Shown here in pieces: positions 61,588 through 64,000 of a stretch of 64,000 nucleotides of DNA; positions within the stretch are counted from its first letter, which is position 1, and every line of letters starts with the position of its first letter. The position numbers and the translations under genes were made by a program. This DNA is from Lysinibacillus fusiformis (GTDB lineage: Bacteria; Bacillota; Bacilli; Bacillales_A; Planococcaceae): assembly GCF_007362955.1 (NCBI RefSeq), contig NZ_CP041696.1:4278001-4342000 (forward strand). The letters run 5' to 3'. Below the pieces are notes generated by a model. That model did no database searches. It was given only the letters and a program-made list of their open reading frames with translations, and was not told the DNA's origin.

Positions 61588-62304
61588 TTGAAGAAATTTA
61601 TTGGTATTGGTTTGGTTATGAGCACGTCATTGCTTGTTCTATCGGGGTGTTACTCGTCCACCCCAAGTAAAATCAAGGATGAAACAATTTTGATAGAAAA
61701 GGACAAAGCAAAGAAATTAGATGTGGAATTAAATCTTGGAGTAGGGGAAATGACGGTTACAAAAGGTGCGAAGGAATGGGTTGAGGGGAATGCACAGTTT
61801 AACATTAAAAAATTGGCACCAAAGGTGAGCTATGAACTGCATGGGCAAACTGGAGAAGTGACGATTGAACATAAGGGCTCCACTAAATTTGGTATTTCGA
61901 ATATAAAAAATGAATGGAATATAGAGCTTAATGACGATATTCCAATGAATCTTTCTGTTGAAACGGGTGCATCAATGGCAAATCTTGATCTACAGGGGTT
62001 GAATCTTGAAAAATTAGATATTGAAACAGGTGTAGGCGAGCTTTCTGTAAATTTGGGCGGAGATTGGAAAAAAAGTTTTGAAACGAATATTGAAACGGGT
62101 GTTGGTCAAACAACGGTCATTTTACCATCAAAAGTAGGCGTAAAGCTTACAACTGAAAAAGGAATAGGATCTTCGAATGTAGAAGGCTTTATTTCAAAAG
62201 GGAAAGGTATTTATGTAAATGATGCATATGAAAATGCCGATATCGTGCTAGAGGTGATTTCAGAAATGGGCGTTGGCGAAGTTACCTTTAAATTAGATAA
62301 ATAA
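61588..62304 (+). CDS. Lipoprotein with beta-solenoid (LiaF/toast_rack-like) domain
   Basis: A 238-residue lipoprotein: signal peptide with lipobox L-V-L-S-G-C (Cys 21) and then repeated beta-strand units with G-V-G-E-M-T-V, G-V-G-E-L-S-V, G-V-G-Q-T-T-V, G-I-G-S-S-N-V and G-V-G-E-V-T-F. These recur about every 20-25 residues, as in the LiaF/DUF2154-type right-handed beta solenoid. The TTG start follows TGGAGGG. It probably sits on the outer face of the membrane, perhaps in envelope-stress sensing with the preceding sigma operon. Confidence 0.82.
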   Translation: MKKFIGIGLVMSTSLLVLSGCYSSTPSKIKDETILIEKDKAKKLDVELNLGVGEMTVTKGAKEWVEGNAQFNIKKLAPKVSYELHGQTGEVTIEHKGSTKFGISNIKNEWNIELNDDIPMNLSVETGASMANLDLQGLNLEKLDIETGVGELSVNLGGDWKKSFETNIETGVGQTTVILPSKVGVKLTTEKGIGSSNVEGFISKGKGIYVNDAYENADIVLEVISEMGVGEVTFKLDK

Positions 62305-62411
62305 AGTGAAACTGATTTAGTACTTCTAAACAGGTGTAGAAATTAACGAGAGTACTTCCAACCATTTAAAGACACGATATCTTCGCAAGAAATAAAAAAG
62401 AATTAATTTGT

Positions 62412-62446
62412 GCGTCAAATACAACCAGGTGAATTGTATTTGACGC
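62412..62446 (+). terminator. 13-bp hairpin after the lipoprotein gene
   Basis: Perfect arms GCGTCAAATACAA and TTGTATTTGACGC around a nine-base loop, followed by TTATTTTGTG. Confidence 0.7.
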
Positions 62447-62497
62447 TTATTTTGTGTTAGCTTAAATGAAGCAAGTGTTTTTGAAGGAGCGAAAGTA

Positions 62498-63022
62498 TTG
62501 AAAACTTTTACATACAAACTACCTACAGCAATTGAATCAACAGAGGTTATACAGATTTTAAATGAAGCGGGTGCTGTATCGTCCACTGTGCAACGGATTT
62601 ACTCTAATGTTCTAAAAAAAGCTTTTGATCGAACAATGGATTACCGATATTTTGTGCGTTTTGATGCAAGTTCGATTGATGGACAGCCTCTTTTTACATG
62701 TAAAAAAATGTCTCGTCGTGGACGTGTACATTTTCGAGGAAAGGATCTAGTAACTGGAAAGGACTATATGATTGCCTATGATGGCTGGCAAATTATGATT
62801 CCTGATTTAATCATTACAGACGGTGAGCAAAAAATAACACTCAATAAAGAGATGGAGGACTGGTCAGTCTTTTCACTAAATGAACAGCCGATCGCACGCT
62901 GGCAGGCAGTTTTTCGGGATACCCATTTTGATATTACGCTTCACATTGAAGAAGCTAGTCCGATTCAGCATGAAGCCTTTTTTATTGCCATTGGGCAGGC
63001 TGTCTTATTTGTAGGTGCATGA
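62498..63022 (+). CDS. Tubby/LURP-one-like beta-barrel protein
   Basis: A 174-residue protein with the strand pattern of the bacterial tubby C-terminal-like family: Y-R-Y-F-V-R-F-D, FTCKKMSRRGRVHFRG, D-Y-M-I-A-Y-D-G-W-Q-I-M-I-P-D, T-H-F-D-I-T-L-H-I and a final hydrophobic helix (EAFFIAIGQAVLFVGA). TTG start behind AAGGAGCG. The fold suggests phospholipid binding, but function is unknown. The 21-bp array starts six bases after its stop. Confidence 0.65.
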   Translation: MKTFTYKLPTAIESTEVIQILNEAGAVSSTVQRIYSNVLKKAFDRTMDYRYFVRFDASSIDGQPLFTCKKMSRRGRVHFRGKDLVTGKDYMIAYDGWQIMIPDLIITDGEQKITLNKEMEDWSVFSLNEQPIARWQAVFRDTHFDITLHIEEASPIQHEAFFIAIGQAVLFVGA

Positions 63023-63027
63023 TATAC

Positions 63028-63117
63028 GATAAATCGAAGAAGTTGGGTGATAAATAAAAAAAGTTGGGTGATAAATATAGAAAATGTAGCGATAAATTTG
63101 AAAATATTTTCGATAAC
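63028..63117. repeat. 21-bp-period array, GATAAA core, 5 units
   Basis: GATAAA or GATAAC begins at 63028, 63049, 63070, 63091 and 63112, exactly 21 apart. The first three units share AGTTGGGT or similar at their ends. The filler is AT-rich. It lies between the tubby-like gene and the minus-strand permease terminator. Confidence 0.88.
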
Positions 63118-63145
63118 TAAAAAAGACCCTCGTTATAGAGGGTCT
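63116..63145 (-). terminator. Permease terminator (minus strand)
   Basis: AGACCCTC and GAGGGTCT around six bases. On the minus strand TTTTTTAG follows, 16 bases after the permease stop. Confidence 0.8.
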
Positions 63146-63160
63146 CATGAAACTTTATAC

Positions 63161-64000
63161 TTACATATCTACAATTTCGTTTGCTAATTTTTTACGACTA
63201 ATCCAGTAGCCCTGTAAAGTGAAAACAACGAGTGTTGCAATTAAAAAGACCAAACTAGTGATGCCTAACGTGAAGAAATCATAAATCATTGGTGAACCCT
63301 TGTCAATAAAGCCAAGCATTCTTGTTAATACAATACCAAGGAAAGTGCCAACAGTCAGTCCGTAAAGAACAAATGACAATACTTGCGTCAAAATGAGTTT
63401 CATCAATCCATTTGGTGAAAGACCAATTAGTCGTTGGATCGCGTAATCGCCACGTTTTGCGTAAATCGAGTGAAGTAGTGTTTGTAAAACGCCTAGGCAA
63501 GTAGCGGCGATTAATATGACAAATACACCTACAAATAGGCTCCAACGCTGGAAGAACATTTCATGGGACTGTTCAATAATTGTTTCTTTATCGGTAAATT
63601 TTAGAGCTGGCCATCGTTCTTCTAAATATGCAAGCTCCGCTAAAGCCTGCTCCGTATCCGTTGCTTCTAACATAATGTCAGTTATAATGGGTGAATCTAA
63701 AGCTACTACGAAAGATGACCAATCTAGATAAAAATCAATATAAAAATAATGATTAGGAGCGATACCAATAACTTGTACTTCACCAATCGGTATCGTTTGT
63801 TGAAGGGGTACATCATATGTACCAGCCATTAATGTATCCCCAATAGACAATTGATGTTCTTTTGCAAAGCGTTCTGTGATGATTAGCCCATTTTCTAAAT
63901 TACCGTTAACAGCATCTATCTTATCTAACGCTACGTATTTTTTGACATCAATTGCTTCATAATTATTGCCGTACCAGCTATTGTTAATTTCAAGATCTAG
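63161..64000 (-). CDS. FtsX-type ABC permease, 3' part
   Basis: The frame is open from the window edge to the stop at 63161, giving the last 279 residues of a larger protein. Visible parts: the outside MacB-like domain end (E-R-F-A-K-E-H-Q-L-S-I-G-D-T, V-Q-V-I-G-I-A-P-N) and the C-terminal FtsX core with helices around VGVFVILIAATCLGVL, VLSFVLYGLTVGTFLGIVL and FTLGITSLVFLIATLVVF. The RGDYAIQRLIGLSPNGL segment is the usual cytosolic coupling loop. Its start and ATPase partner lie beyond the window. Confidence 0.85.
   Translation of the reverse strand, partial: LDLEINNSWYGNNYEAIDVKKYVALDKIDAVNGNLENGLIITERFAKEHQLSIGDTLMAGTYDVPLQQTIPIGEVQVIGIAPNHYFYIDFYLDWSSFVVALDSPIITDIMLEATDTEQALAELAYLEERWPALKFTDKETIIEQSHEMFFQRWSLFVGVFVILIAATCLGVLQTLLHSIYAKRGDYAIQRLIGLSPNGLMKLILTQVLSFVLYGLTVGTFLGIVLTRMLGFIDKGSPMIYDFFTLGITSLVFLIATLVVFTLQGYWISRKKLANEIVDM

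Overview
The window comes from a low-GC, endospore-forming Bacillales bacterium, most likely Lysinibacillus or a close relative (an inference from gene content). The pointers are AT-rich DNA, strong AGGAGG-type ribosome binding sites, frequent TTG/GTG starts, two YjcZ-type sporulation miniproteins, a YfiB/YfiC-like ABC pair and a cobalamin-salvage cluster. No rRNA, tRNA or CRISPR array was seen.

Layout. 1-3.1 kb: small orphan genes and a graveyard of decayed small membrane-protein genes. 3.1-13 kb: ATPase plus Eis-like acetyltransferase, a MocR regulator facing two GNAT genes, a CPBP protease, a compact run of tiny membrane and helix-hairpin-helix genes, a TauE/SafE permease and a RecB-like nuclease. 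13-30 kb: an accessory region with a leucine-rich-repeat protein, a TetR/hydrolase/lipoamide dehydrogenase unit with matching operators, several acetyltransferases and many broken genes. Three of the broken genes (MBL hydrolase, aldo/keto reductase, DinB) are each interrupted by a single TAA. A HIT/PP2C-like pair and a DUF2785 gene close this part. 30.8-36.4 kb: topoisomerase III, a NERD protein and aspartokinase, with two structured intergenic segments that may be small RNAs or leaders. 36.6-43.7 kb: a near-continuous cobalamin-salvage operon (cbiZ, cbiB, cobD, two histidine phosphatases, cobU, cobS, a short CobU-like gene, cblT, cblS). 43.8-47.5 kb: class I ribonucleotide reductase behind two NrdR-like boxes and a cobalamin riboswitch with a terminator. 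47.8-55.1 kb: a heterodimeric ABC exporter, two alpha/beta hydrolases and a two-component system. 55.4-64 kb: duplicated yjcZ genes, an IS3-family remnant, a LysR/MFS divergent pair, an ECF sigma factor with a membrane partner, a lipoprotein, a tubby-like protein and the 3' part of an FtsX-type permease.

How they work together. The cobalamin cluster has no corrin-ring genes. It encodes remodelling of imported corrinoids (CbiZ, CbiB, CobD, CobU) and salvage of the lower-ligand nucleoside (CblT, CblS), joined by CobS and finished by a CobC phosphatase. The B12 riboswitch next door would shut off the oxygen-dependent reductase when B12 is plentiful, which predicts a B12-dependent reductase elsewhere in the genome.

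The least explained signal is a set of four intergenic arrays (8.5, 40.6, 47.5 and 63.0 kb). Each has its own short core repeated at almost exactly 21 bp, two helical turns, with variable filler between cores. The period is shared although the core sequence differs between loci.
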